Assembly: GCA_017620525.1 (NCBI GenBank)
Contig: JAGAUY010000093.1
Location: 1 to 64,000 of the forward strand
Direction: 5' to 3'
Length of the DNA stretch: 64,000 nt
DNA from: Oscillospiraceae bacterium
Lineage (GTDB): Bacteria; Bacillota; Clostridia; Oscillospirales; Oscillospiraceae
Shown: positions 8,018 to 15,793 of the stretch, in pieces
How the letters are laid out: each line of letters opens with the position of its first letter
Numbering within the stretch: position 1 is the stretch's first letter
Program-made: the position numbers and the translations under genes
Notes under the pieces: generated by a model
The model's database searches: none
The model's input: the letters and a program-made list of their open reading frames with translations, nothing else
Told to the model about the DNA's origin: nothing

Positions 8018-9064
8018 ATGACAAAAGAACTTTGGCAGCGTCCTGTATTTTTTAACCGCAACCGGGTGTTCCGGGTATATCTGGGCGGCAAGCTGTTCAG
8101 CGATTTCCTGGGTGATGCCCCCGAAGACGGCTTCCACCCCGAGGAATGGGTGGCTTCCACCGTCCATGCCATGAATGCAAATCCCACCGGTCCGCTGGAG
8201 GGCATTTCCATCATCGAGGGCACTGAGATCCCCTTCACTCAGCTGCTGGAAGAGCATAAAGCAGAATGCCTGGGCGACCGGGACAATCTGGGCGTGCTGG
8301 TCAAGTATCTGGACAGCGCCATCCGCCTGCCTATGCAGGTCCATCCCACCCGGGAGTTCTCCCGCGTCCATTTCAACAGCCCCTATGGCAAGGCAGAGTC
8401 CTGGATCATCCTGGCTACCCGTCCCGATGCCTGCATTTACTACGGTTTCTCCCGTGAGGTCAGCCGTGAGGAGTTTGAGGCTGCTGTGGACAAGTCCATG
8501 GAAGATGTCAGCTGCATGACCGAGTTTGTCAACCGCGTGCCCGTCAAGCCCGGCGATGTGTTCTTCGTGCCTGCCGGTGTTATCCATGCTATCGGCCCCG
8601 GCTGTCTGATGCTGGAAGCTCAGGAGCCTTCCGACTTCACTGTTCAGCCTGAGCACTGGTGCGGCGAGTATCAGCTCAATGATCATGAGATGTATCTGGG
8701 TCTGGACCGCGAGATCGCCAACAGTTGTTTCGATTTCACCCGCTACGGCGAGGAAGTGGTCCGTCAGGGCAAGAAGGAACCCAAGCTGCTGGCTCAGACT
8801 GAGAATACCAAGCTGGAAAGCCTCATCGGACCCGAGGATACCACCTGCTTCAGCGTGGATCGCCTGACCGTCTCCGGCGGCACCGCAGAGCTGACCGCAG
8901 GCGCTGGTGTCCATATCGTCGCTGACGGCTGCGGCACTGTGCGCTGCGGCGATTACGAGCACAGCCTGAAGAAGGGCGACTACTTCTTCCTGCCTGTGTC
9001 CGCTGTCGGCGAGACCATCGTCGAAGGCGAACTGAATCTGCTGATCTGCAAGGGCGGCAATTAA
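8018..9064 (+). CDS. Class I mannose-6-phosphate isomerase-like protein
   Basis: A 348-residue cupin-type zinc isomerase of the ManA family, expected to interconvert mannose-6-phosphate and fructose-6-phosphate in the cytoplasm. Zinc-ligand segments are visible: MQVHP near residue 108, GKAESW near residue 124, and PAGVIHAIGPG near residue 185 carrying the catalytic-pocket His. A second cupin-like half follows, ending in KKGDYFFLP. The start at 8018 follows AGGGAGGAA; an upstream in-frame ATG at 7937 precedes the promoter -10 box and cannot be used. It is divergent from the glycyl-radical operon and 27 bp before the ROK gene, so it is probably under the same repressor. Members of this family beside catabolic genes sometimes act on other sugars; the substrate is inferred only. 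Confidence 0.85.
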   Translation: MTKELWQRPVFFNRNRVFRVYLGGKLFSDFLGDAPEDGFHPEEWVASTVHAMNANPTGPLEGISIIEGTEIPFTQLLEEHKAECLGDRDNLGVLVKYLDSAIRLPMQVHPTREFSRVHFNSPYGKAESWIILATRPDACIYYGFSREVSREEFEAAVDKSMEDVSCMTEFVNRVPVKPGDVFFVPAGVIHAIGPGCLMLEAQEPSDFTVQPEHWCGEYQLNDHEMYLGLDREIANSCFDFTRYGEEVVRQGKKEPKLLAQTENTKLESLIGPEDTTCFSVDRLTVSGGTAELTAGAGVHIVADGCGTVRCGDYEHSLKKGDYFFLPVSAVGETIVEGELNLLICKGGN

Positions 9065-9091
9065 TCAATTCTGAGGAAACGGAGTGGGAGC

Positions 9092-10201
9092 ATGGCACTG
9101 AAAGCACGCAACGCGGACTATATAAGAGAATATAACCGCAAGGCAGTACTGCGGCTCCTGCGCCGGAATCCCATGAGCCGGGCTCAGCTGGCCCGGGATA
9201 CGGGACTTACCAGAGCGGCAACTTCACTCATCGCCGATGAACTGCTGAGCGAGGGGGTCCTGATGGAGCTGTCTCCAAAGAGCAGCGGCAGAGGCAGATG
9301 CGCCATTCCGCTGGCAGTCAGTCCGGATCGTTATCTGGCTCTGGGGGTCTTTCTGAGCCGTACCGGCTGCTGCGCGGGATTATGCGATTTCTCCGGAAAT
9401 CTTCTCTGCCGGCGGCCGCTGGAGCTGACCGATGACCCGGTGGAGGATATTGTCCGGACTCTGGAGGAACTGCTGGAGACGGTGGACCGCAGCAAAGTGG
9501 TGGGTATCGGCATCAGTTCCCCGGGACCGCTGGACACCAAAGCGGGCAGAATCCTCAATCCGCCCCGGTTTGACCGCTGGCATGGAATGGACATCGGACC
9601 CATCCTGAGCGAGCGGATGGGCATGCCCGCTTATCTGGAGCATGATGCCTGCGCACTGGCGCTGCATCAGCTGGAGCAGGGCAGCAGCCGGGATTTCCTT
9701 TTCCTGCTGGTCAACAGCGGTGTGGGTTCCGGCATCGTCAGCAACGGACGTCTGCTGGGCGGTACCGGTCACTTTACCGGTGAACTGGGGCATACCACCA
9801 TTCGCTTCGACGGCAGGCGCTGTGAATGCGGAAACCGGGGGTGTCTGGAAGCCTATGCAGCCATTCCCAATCTGCTGGAGGGCAGCCGGTTTGCTTCCTG
9901 GAAGGAATTGATTGACGAAGCGGACAGTGAAGATGCCCGGATCCTGCTGGACCGGGAAGGGGAGTACCTGGCAGCCGGCGTGATCAATCTGATGAATCTG
10001 ATCCCGCTGGATACGGTTTATCTTGCCGGCGATGTCGGTTACGGCTCGGATTTGCTGGGAGAGCGCCTGAAACGGGAGATCGCTACCCGGGCCCTGTCCA
10101 GAGACAGGGGAGCCGTGGAAGTCCTTCCTGCGGATCTGCGGCCGGAAGCAGTGATTCTGTCTGCCGGTGATATCGTTTTTTCCCGCTTCCTGACGGTATA
10201 A
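9092..10201 (+). CDS. ROK-family transcriptional regulator
   Basis: This 369-residue protein has an N-terminal winged helix-turn-helix (about residues 15-75; NPMSRAQLARDTGLTRAAT) followed by a ROK sugar-kinase-like fold. The ROK zinc site is intact (CECGNRGCLEAY, near residue 247), and DTKAGRILNPP and GTGHFTGELGHTT match the family sugar pocket. XylR/NagC-type ROK proteins repress sugar operons and release DNA when the sugar binds. Second gene after the isomerase (27-bp gap), so likely autoregulated through the palindrome at 7911-7935. The kinase half lacks an obvious N-terminal ATP loop, as expected for a regulator. A strong terminator follows. Confidence 0.88.
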   Translation: MALKARNADYIREYNRKAVLRLLRRNPMSRAQLARDTGLTRAATSLIADELLSEGVLMELSPKSSGRGRCAIPLAVSPDRYLALGVFLSRTGCCAGLCDFSGNLLCRRPLELTDDPVEDIVRTLEELLETVDRSKVVGIGISSPGPLDTKAGRILNPPRFDRWHGMDIGPILSERMGMPAYLEHDACALALHQLEQGSSRDFLFLLVNSGVGSGIVSNGRLLGGTGHFTGELGHTTIRFDGRRCECGNRGCLEAYAAIPNLLEGSRFASWKELIDEADSEDARILLDREGEYLAAGVINLMNLIPLDTVYLAGDVGYGSDLLGERLKREIATRALSRDRGAVEVLPADLRPEAVILSAGDIVFSRFLTV

Positions 10202-10223
10202 GGGAACAATCATAATAAAACAG

Positions 10224-10255
10224 CGCCCTGCCTTATTGTGAGGCAGGGCGTTTTG
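10224..10255 (+). terminator. Intrinsic terminator after the ROK regulator
   Basis: CGCCCTGCCT (10224-10233) / AGGCAGGGCG (10241-10250) then TTTTG. Confidence 0.9.
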
Positions 10256-10313
10256 CGTCTGCGGACTGTCTTGCGGTGGATTGTCAGCGGATGCTGATTT
10301 TGTGATTCGTCGC

Positions 10314-10342
10314 TTGACAGGAGGCAGGTTATGCGGTACGAT
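10314..10342 (+). promoter_or_regulatory. Promoter for the xylose-isomerase-like / PfkB pair
   Basis: TTGACA (10314-10319), 17-bp spacer, TACGAT (10337-10342). A 10-bp palindrome CGAGTGCTCG at 10369-10378 lies in the leader and might be a regulator site. Confidence 0.75.
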
Positions 10343-10415
10343 TGTAGTAATTAAATGAAATGAAGAAGCGAGTGCTCGGATTTTCTGTAAATAATAACTA
10401 TATGGAGGAACGATT

Positions 10416-11450
10416 ATGTCCAAGTTCAAGTTTTCTGTAGGCCCCTGGAATGTCCACACCGGTGCTGATTCCTACGGCCCCGAGACCCGCCGCCCCATCG
10501 ATCTGGAGACCAAGTTTGCAAAGTTCAAGGAACTTGGTTTTGATGCGGTTCAGTTCCATGATGACGATGCGGTTCCCGACATGAACAACATGACCGTTGA
10601 GCAAATCAAGGAATATGCCCGCGGTGTCAGGAAGTTGCTGGACAAGTATGATCTGAAGGCTGAATTTGTGGCCCCCCGTCTGTGGATGGATCCCCACACC
10701 AAGGACGGCGGATTTATGAGCACCCGCGAAGAGGACCGGGAATATGCCATGTGGCGCGCCTACCGTTCCATCGACATCGCCAAGGAACTGGGCACCGATC
10801 TGCTGGTGCTGTGGCTGGCCCGCGAAGGTACTCTCTGCGCTGAGAGCAAGAGCCCTGTCTGGGCAACCAAACAGCTGGTGGAAGCCATTAACAAGATGCT
10901 GGCCTATGACGAAAACATCCGCGTGTGCATCGAGCCCAAGCCCAATGAACCCATCGACCGTTCCATCTGCGGCACCATGGGCCATGTGCTGGCGATCTCT
11001 GCCGCGACCATCGATCCCAAACGTGTCGGCGGCAACCTGGAGTCTGCCCATGCCATCCTGGCAGGTCTGGATCCCGCCCATGAGATCGGTTTTGCCCTGG
11101 CATTTGACAAGCTGTTCACTGTCCATCTGAATGACCAGAACTCCATCCGCTACGACCAGGATAAGTCTTTCGGCGTGGAAAATATCCGTGCTGCCTTCAA
11201 TCAGGTCAAGGTCCTGGTGGAGAACAACTACGGCTCCAAGGGCGAATATGTTGGTCTGGATGTCAAGGCCATGCGCACCACCTCCGATGAGGACAGCTAC
11301 GAGCATCTGGCAAACTCTCTGGCCGTGTTCAAGGCTCTGGAGGACAAGGTTGCCCGTTACGACTATGAATATGCCAACAGACTGATTGCTGAGCTGAAGT
11401 TTGAGCAGCTGGAAATGTACACCATGAACCTGATCATGGGTCTGGTGTGA
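10416..11450 (+). CDS. Xylose-isomerase-like TIM-barrel sugar isomerase (divergent)
   Basis: A 344-residue AP-endonuclease-2 type TIM barrel aligning with actinobacterial (class I) xylose isomerases. Recognisable segments are FHDDDAVP (catalytic His), EPKPNEP (metal Glu and catalytic Lys), GGNLESAH (Glu and His metal ligands), YDQDKSFG (two Asp) and GLDVK (last Asp). Two changes stand out. The usual WGGREG is WLAREG. Where Streptomyces enzymes have IDLNGQ, with Asp245 bridging metal 1, this protein has VHLNDQ, placing His at the ligand position. It probably isomerises an aldose to a ketose, but the sugar may not be xylose. It is shorter than the family norm of about 390 because the C-terminal dimerisation tail is reduced. 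It has its own promoter, and a PfkB kinase follows 31 bp downstream. Confidence 0.8.
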   Translation: MSKFKFSVGPWNVHTGADSYGPETRRPIDLETKFAKFKELGFDAVQFHDDDAVPDMNNMTVEQIKEYARGVRKLLDKYDLKAEFVAPRLWMDPHTKDGGFMSTREEDREYAMWRAYRSIDIAKELGTDLLVLWLAREGTLCAESKSPVWATKQLVEAINKMLAYDENIRVCIEPKPNEPIDRSICGTMGHVLAISAATIDPKRVGGNLESAHAILAGLDPAHEIGFALAFDKLFTVHLNDQNSIRYDQDKSFGVENIRAAFNQVKVLVENNYGSKGEYVGLDVKAMRTTSDEDSYEHLANSLAVFKALEDKVARYDYEYANRLIAELKFEQLEMYTMNLIMGLV

Positions 11451-11481
11451 TCGGAGCAGACTCTTCTGGGAGCGTTGCCTT

Positions 11482-12594
11482 ATGAAAAAGAAAATCATTT
11501 CCGCGGGACACATCTGCATTGATATTACACCGGTGTTCCCACTGGAAAACAAATGCTCCGAGATCGGCGAACTGCTGGTTCCGGGGAAATTGATCCATAT
11601 GAAACCGGCAGATGTTCATACCGGCGGCAGCGTGGCCAATACGGGTCTGGCGCTGAAGCTGCTGGGCGCCGACGTGCAGCTGTTGGGCAAGGTGGGCGAT
11701 GATGCGTTCGGCGCCATGATCGCGGATTTGCTGGCAGGTTACGGCGCAGGCGGTCTCATTGTGGATAAGGAAAGCACTACGTCCTATTCCGTTGTTCTTG
11801 CGGTGCCCGGAATCGACAGGATCTTCCTGCACAGTCCCGGTGCGAACAATACCTTCACCAATGGGGACATTCCGGAGGAAGCGCTGGCTGATGCAGCATT
11901 GTTCCATTTCGGATATCCCCCCGTTATGAAGAAGCTGTATGAAAATGACGGAGCAGAACTGGCGGCAATCCTGCGCCGGGCAAAGGAACATGATGTTGCC
12001 ACCAGTCTGGATATGACCAGCGTGGACCCCAATTCCGCCGCGGGGCGGGTGGACTGGGTGAAGATTCTGGAGGCAGTGCTGCCGTATACGGACTTTTTCG
12101 TTCCCAGTTTTGAAGAACTGTGCTTCATGCTGGACCGGGAGCGCTATAACGCGCTGTCTGCGCACGGCGGCGACATGACGCAGCAGCTGGATATGGAGGC
12201 GGACGTGAAGCCTCTGGCTGCCAGATGTCTGGAACTCGGATGCCGCGCGGTGCTGATCAAGTGCGGCACCAGCGGAATGTATCTGCGAACCGCTGACCGG
12301 AAGACCATGGGTCAGGTCGGAAGCCGTCTTGAACTGGACGCGGCTGTGTGGGCCGACCGGGAGAGAATCCAGCCCTGCTTCAGAGCTGACCAGGTTCTGT
12401 CCGGTACCGGTGCCGGTGATACCAGCATCGCGGCATTCCTGATGGCAGCGGCGGAAGGAAAGGCACCTGAACTGTGCGCAGCACTGGCCGCGGCGGAGGG
12501 TGCCTGCGCGGTGACCGCGTACGATGCTCTGAGCGGCCTGAAGCCGCTGGATGTGCTGGAAGCGAGAATCGCCTCCGGCTGGGAAACCATGTAA
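11482..12594 (+). CDS. PfkB-family carbohydrate kinase
   Basis: A 370-residue ribokinase-fold kinase. Family segments visible are SAGHICIDI at the N-terminus, HTGGSVANTGLALKLLGA near residue 46 (sugar pocket), GKVGDDAFG near residue 71, and SGTGAGDTSIAAF near residue 310, with the catalytic Asp. It is longer than most PfkB kinases because of insertions around residues 215-235 and 275-300. Starting 31 bp after the isomerase, it probably phosphorylates that enzyme's ketose product; the substrate is unknown. The ribosome site (GGGAG) is modest. A bidirectional terminator separates it from the converging methyltransferase. Confidence 0.85.
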   Translation: MKKKIISAGHICIDITPVFPLENKCSEIGELLVPGKLIHMKPADVHTGGSVANTGLALKLLGADVQLLGKVGDDAFGAMIADLLAGYGAGGLIVDKESTTSYSVVLAVPGIDRIFLHSPGANNTFTNGDIPEEALADAALFHFGYPPVMKKLYENDGAELAAILRRAKEHDVATSLDMTSVDPNSAAGRVDWVKILEAVLPYTDFFVPSFEELCFMLDRERYNALSAHGGDMTQQLDMEADVKPLAARCLELGCRAVLIKCGTSGMYLRTADRKTMGQVGSRLELDAAVWADRERIQPCFRADQVLSGTGAGDTSIAAFLMAAAEGKAPELCAALAAAEGACAVTAYDALSGLKPLDVLEARIASGWETM

Positions 12595-12599
12595 AACAA

Positions 12600-12628
12600 T
12601 AAAAAACTGCCCGCAGGGCAGTTTTTTA
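12600..12628. terminator. Bidirectional terminator between PfkB kinase and methyltransferase
   Basis: AAAAAACTGCCC, loop GCA, GGGCAGTTTTTT: symmetric A and T tracts allow it to serve both converging genes. Confidence 0.92.
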
Positions 12629-13381
12629 TTTCATTGCAATGACAATGGGCTGATAAAATCCGGTTTCTGCCGGGTATTTCCACTCGATTTTGCTGCAGCC
12701 GTTTTCCATCAGCAGTTCTGTCAGTTCCTCTGTGCGCGTTGCTCTGTATTCGCAGTCAAATTTGCTGATATGCAGTGTTTCTTCGTCATCAATGATATAT
12801 TGGGTCAGTTTATAATGGTCGTTGTCCCAGATCCAGGTCTGAAATGACACCCGCTGACCCTTTGCGGTCTTATGGATGTAGGGGGGAGAATAGGGAGGCT
12901 TGTCCATAAGCAGCGCGTCATAATCTCTGATGCTGGCGACAAACATACCGCCTGGTGCGATTTGACTTGTGATGCTTCTGATAGCCAAGTCCAGCGCATC
13001 CCGGGAGAGCATATGCGGCAGGGCATTGTCCATGCAGATCACAATGTCGAATTGTTCGGAAAAGACATCCGACAGGGCGCGGAAGTCTGCGTGTTCAAAA
13101 CGGATCTTCACATGATTCTCTGCCGCGCGTTTTTTGGCTTCCGCGAGTTCTGCGCTGCTGATGTCTGAGGCGGCAACGCAGTAGTTAAGGCAGGCAAGTC
13201 CGATGGCCTGGGTTCCGATTCCGCAGGCGCAGTCGAGAATCGTTGCCGTTTTGTCAAAACCGTATTCATTGAAAAGCCTGTCCAGAATCAGGGCCTGTTC
13301 CCGGGTTGCCGCCTGCCAGTCGAGGAACAGTTTGTCATATTCGGAAGCCATGTTATCATAAAAAGACTGAATTATGTTCAT
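12626..13381 (-). CDS. Class I SAM-dependent methyltransferase
   Basis: A 251-residue Rossmann-fold methyltransferase. Motif I is ILDCACGIGTQAIGLA (residues 48-63), the acidic end of beta2 is AASDIS near residue 72, and DIVICMDNALPHM near residue 112 is motif IV. The closest resemblance I see is to glycine/sarcosine-N-methyltransferase-like small-molecule enzymes, but no substrate can be assigned. ATG at 13381 follows AGAGGTG. Monocistronic: own promoter, with a bidirectional terminator just past its stop. Confidence 0.8.
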   Translation of the reverse strand: MNIIQSFYDNMASEYDKLFLDWQAATREQALILDRLFNEYGFDKTATILDCACGIGTQAIGLACLNYCVAASDISSAELAEAKKRAAENHVKIRFEHADFRALSDVFSEQFDIVICMDNALPHMLSRDALDLAIRSITSQIAPGGMFVASIRDYDALLMDKPPYSPPYIHKTAKGQRVSFQTWIWDNDHYKLTQYIIDDEETLHISKFDCEYRATRTEELTELLMENGCSKIEWKYPAETGFYQPIVIAMK

Positions 13382-13417
13382 GGTGTATCACCTCTTGTAT
13401 TCGGTTTCTTACGCTAC

Positions 13418-13446
13418 ATCCTATCACGCGAGGGCTGAATTTGCAA
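13418..13446 (-). promoter_or_regulatory. Promoter for the methyltransferase
   Basis: On the minus strand: TTGCAA (13446-13441), 17-bp spacer, TAGGAT (13423-13418). Confidence 0.7.
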
Positions 13447-13449
13447 CAA

Positions 13450-13479
13450 CAGGCACAGCAGATCAAACTGCTGTGCCTG
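13450..13479 (-). terminator. Terminator after the first CaCA antiporter gene
   Basis: CAGGCACAGCAG (13450-13461) / CTGCTGTGCCTG (13468-13479), perfect 12-bp arms, followed on the minus strand by a weakly T-rich run. Confidence 0.75.
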
Positions 13480-13500
13480 TAATTGTTTGATTCGGTGATA

Positions 13501-14433
13501 TCAGAGCAGATACAGAAGATAGGCAATGTAACCTGCCAGCATGATCAGGCCGCTGGCGCGGGTCAGCTTCTTCTTGCGCATGCACGCTGCCAGCAGGAAG
13601 ACGACGACACCCAGTGCGATCAGCGTATCCATCAGGAATGCAGGGGAGAAGGGGACCGGGATAATCAGAGCGGACAGACCAACCACAAAGAGAATGTTGA
13701 AAATATTGGAGCCGACGATGTTGCCGATGGCGATATCCGCGTTGCCTTTCCGGGCGGCGGTGACAGAGGTGAACAGTTCGGGCAGGCTGGTGCCAACAGC
13801 TACGATGGTCAGACCGATGAAGCGTTCGCTGAGCCCCAGGATCCGGGCAATCTCCGTAGCGGCATCTACGGCCAGGTCGCTGCCAACCAGAATCAGTCCC
13901 AGACCACCCACAAGACTGACCAGCGCCAACCAGGGTTTCATGTTCTTCTTGCTCTCTTCCTCGCTGGCCGCTTCGGGATGCTTGATGGCGGAGTAGAACA
14001 GATAGGAAAGATACAATACAAAGCACAGCGCCAGGATCACACCGTCCAGGAAGTTCATAGTTCCGTCCATGCCCAGCAGATACAGCAGGGCGGTGATGAC
14101 GATCAGGAAAGGAATCTCGATGCGGATGGTGGACTTGGCCACGGCAATGGGGACAATGGCGGATGCCAGCCCCAGGATCACCAGAACGTTCATGATGTTG
14201 GAACCGACAATGTTACCAATGGTGATATCAGCCACACCTTTGGCAGCGGATGTCAGACTGACGGCGGCTTCCGGGGCGCTGGTACCCATTGCCACAATGG
14301 TCAGGCCAATAATCAGCTGGGGAATGTGAAATTTTTCTGCCACCCAGCAGGCACCGTCGACAAACCAGTCGGCACCCTTGACCAGCATCACAAAACCTGC
14401 CGCCAGAAGCAGCAGCTGCAGGATAAAATTCAT
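13501..14433 (-). CDS. CaCA-family Na+/Ca2+-type cation antiporter (YrbG-like), paralogue 2
   Basis: A 310-residue inner-membrane antiporter with two inverted halves of five helices each. The two alpha-repeats are plain: GTSAPEAAVSLTSA with NIVGSNIMNVLVILG in the first half, and GTSLPELFTSVTAARKG with NIVGSNIFNILFVVG in the second. The acidic residue in each repeat (Glu in APEA and LPEL) is the ion ligand. The family exchanges Na+ or H+ for Ca2+, and some members move Mn2+. It is very similar to the gene directly upstream (14592-15515), so the pair arose by duplication. It has its own promoter at 14482-14510 and is separated from its paralogue by a hairpin. The start follows GGAGG. Confidence 0.9.
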   Translation of the reverse strand: MNFILQLLLLAAGFVMLVKGADWFVDGACWVAEKFHIPQLIIGLTIVAMGTSAPEAAVSLTSAAKGVADITIGNIVGSNIMNVLVILGLASAIVPIAVAKSTIRIEIPFLIVITALLYLLGMDGTMNFLDGVILALCFVLYLSYLFYSAIKHPEAASEEESKKNMKPWLALVSLVGGLGLILVGSDLAVDAATEIARILGLSERFIGLTIVAVGTSLPELFTSVTAARKGNADIAIGNIVGSNIFNILFVVGLSALIIPVPFSPAFLMDTLIALGVVVFLLAACMRKKKLTRASGLIMLAGYIAYLLYLL

Positions 14434-14481
14434 GTTTTATTTCCTCCAAGGATAATCTGTATTATTATAGTTTTCTGGGAG

Positions 14482-14510
14482 ATTCTAGCATAATTGCACG
14501 TCAATTGCAA
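14482..14510 (-). promoter_or_regulatory. Promoter for CaCA paralogue 2
   Basis: On the minus strand: TTGCAA (14510-14505), 17-bp spacer, TAGAAT (14487-14482). No riboswitch-like leader precedes this gene: the leader is under 50 nt. Confidence 0.75.
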
Positions 14511-14551
14511 GGGGATTGGCATATATTTTTCCCGGATGAACGGGATGATAT

Positions 14552-14586
14552 GCAGAAGAAAGCTCCGTTCGGATGAACGGAGCTTT
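14552..14586 (-). terminator. Terminator after CaCA paralogue 1
   Basis: AAAGCTCCGTTC (14559-14570) / GAACGGAGCTTT (14575-14586), then a pyrimidine-rich TTTCTTCT run on the minus strand. Confidence 0.8.
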
Positions 14587-14591
14587 TGCGA

Positions 14592-15515
14592 TCACAGCAG
14601 ATAGATGAAATAAGCAGTGTAACCGAGCAGCATGAGCACGCCGTGCCAGCGAACCAGCTTCTTCTGACGGATGGAACACAGCAGAAGCAGAACACCAGCG
14701 GCAATGGCCACGATGGTGTCGATGAGGAAGTTGGCTGCAAAGGGAACGGGGACAATCATGGCAGACAGACCGACAATGAACAGAATGTTGAAAATATTGG
14801 AGCCGACGATGTTGCCGATGGCAATATCCGCATTGCCCTTCCGGGCAGCAGCCACGGAAGTGAACAGCTCAGGCAGGCTGGTGCCCAGAGCCACGATGGT
14901 CAGACCGATGAAACGCTCGGACAGGCCGAAGATGCGGGCAAGAGCGGTTGCAGCGTCAACAGCGATATTGGCGCCCAGAACGATCAGGACCAGACCAACA
15001 ACGGTAAACAGCAGTGCCTGCCACAGCTTCAGATTCTTAACCGGATCGCCTTCGGAGTTACCGTGCTTTGCCATGTAGAGCATGTATGCCAGATAGATGA
15101 TGAACAGAGCCAGCAGAATCAGGCCGTCCACCAGAGTGATGGTGCCGTCCATACCCAGCAGGAACAGGATAGCGCTGATGGCCAGCATGTAGGGAATGTC
15201 GATTTTAATGGTGGACTTGGCTACAGCGATGGGGACAATGACAGAAGCCAGACCCAGAATGATCAGGATGTTCAGGATGTTGGAACCGACGATGTTGCCA
15301 ATGGTGATATCGGCGCTGCCCTTCAGCGCAGCGCTGATGGAGACGGCGGCTTCCGGAGCGCTGGTGCCCATGGCCACGATGGTCAGGCCGATGACCAGCT
15401 GGGGAATGTGCATCTTTGCGGCGATGCCGGAGGCACCGTCAACAAACCAGTCGGCGCCCTTGACCAGAAGGACAAAGCCCAGAGCCAGGAGCAGGATTTG
15501 CAGAATGATTTCCAT
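14592..15515 (-). CDS. CaCA-family cation antiporter (YrbG-like), riboswitch-controlled paralogue 1
   Basis: A 307-residue membrane antiporter with the same two alpha-repeats as its neighbour (GTSAPEAAVSISAALKG and GTSLPELFTSVAAARKG, each followed by a GNIVGSNI segment) and about ten hydrophobic helices. ATG at 15515 follows GGAGG and matches the start of the paralogue (MEIILQ versus MNFILQ). A further upstream in-frame ATG at 15578 lies inside the leader terminator and is not credible. The leader carries what reads as a yybP-ykoY Mn2+ riboswitch plus intrinsic terminator. The physiological ion is therefore plausibly Mn2+, exported when intracellular Mn2+ is high, rather than only Ca2+; that is inference from regulation. 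Confidence 0.9.
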   Translation of the reverse strand: MEIILQILLLALGFVLLVKGADWFVDGASGIAAKMHIPQLVIGLTIVAMGTSAPEAAVSISAALKGSADITIGNIVGSNILNILIILGLASVIVPIAVAKSTIKIDIPYMLAISAILFLLGMDGTITLVDGLILLALFIIYLAYMLYMAKHGNSEGDPVKNLKLWQALLFTVVGLVLIVLGANIAVDAATALARIFGLSERFIGLTIVALGTSLPELFTSVAAARKGNADIAIGNIVGSNIFNILFIVGLSAMIVPVPFAANFLIDTIVAIAAGVLLLLCSIRQKKLVRWHGVLMLLGYTAYFIYLL

Positions 15516-15552
15516 AATGTTTTTACCTCCAAAGAAAAATGTCTTTGTTGCG

Positions 15553-15600
15553 CAAAAAAAGCGAGTCCTTTGCTGCAACGAATCGCAACAAAGTCTCGCT
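15553..15600 (-). terminator. Riboswitch expression-platform terminator
   Basis: On the minus strand AGCGAG...TTTGTTGC pairs with GCAGCAAA...CTCGCT, followed by seven T. The 5' half of the stem (AGCGAGACTTT) is the same segment that closes the aptamer base helix with AAAGGGAGTAGC, so the two folds are mutually exclusive. Confidence 0.85.
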
Positions 15601-15677
15601 ACTTATCTGCAATGCCGGGTCATAAGACCGTACTGACGACAATGCAAACACGGAAAACCGTGCCAGCTACTCCCTTT
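15589..15677 (-). ncRNA. yybP-ykoY (Mn2+) riboswitch aptamer
   Basis: Read on the minus strand, the leader begins AAAGGGAGTAGC (15677-15666), the family signature. It then has a GGCACGG/CCGTG hairpin, the TCGTCAGTACGG junction, a GACCCGGCATTGCAGA segment, and closing AGCGAGACTTT (15600-15590). This order matches my recollection of B. subtilis yybP (GGGGAGUAG, GUCGUCA, CCGGCUUUG, AGCAAGACCUUU). Ligand-stabilised pairing would sequester the terminator's 5' half, so Mn2+ would turn expression on, as known for the family. The assignment rests on motif reading, not a covariance search. Confidence 0.82.
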
Positions 15678-15688
15678 ATTTCAGTTAA

Positions 15689-15717
15689 ATTTTAACATGG
15701 ATGCGGCGGGATTGCAA
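15689..15717 (-). promoter_or_regulatory. Promoter for the riboswitch-antiporter transcript
   Basis: On the minus strand: TTGCAA (15717-15712), 17-bp spacer, TAAAAT (15694-15689). Transcription would begin a few bases before the aptamer signature. Confidence 0.8.
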
Positions 15718-15737
15718 GGGGAGAAATTACCAATTTC

Positions 15738-15766
15738 TTGATTATTTTTTCCGGAGCATGTATAAT
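15738..15766 (+). promoter_or_regulatory. Promoter for the amidohydrolase gene
   Basis: TTGATT (15738-15743), 17-bp spacer, TATAAT (15761-15766), divergent from the riboswitch promoter. Confidence 0.83.
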
Positions 15767-15793
15767 CGATTCACAAAGAAGGAAGGTGACACA

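Noticed and set aside
15516..15578. N-terminal extension of CaCA paralogue 1
   Set aside because: The extra codons fall in the riboswitch terminator and poly-T tract, and the paralogue starts at the equivalent of 15515.
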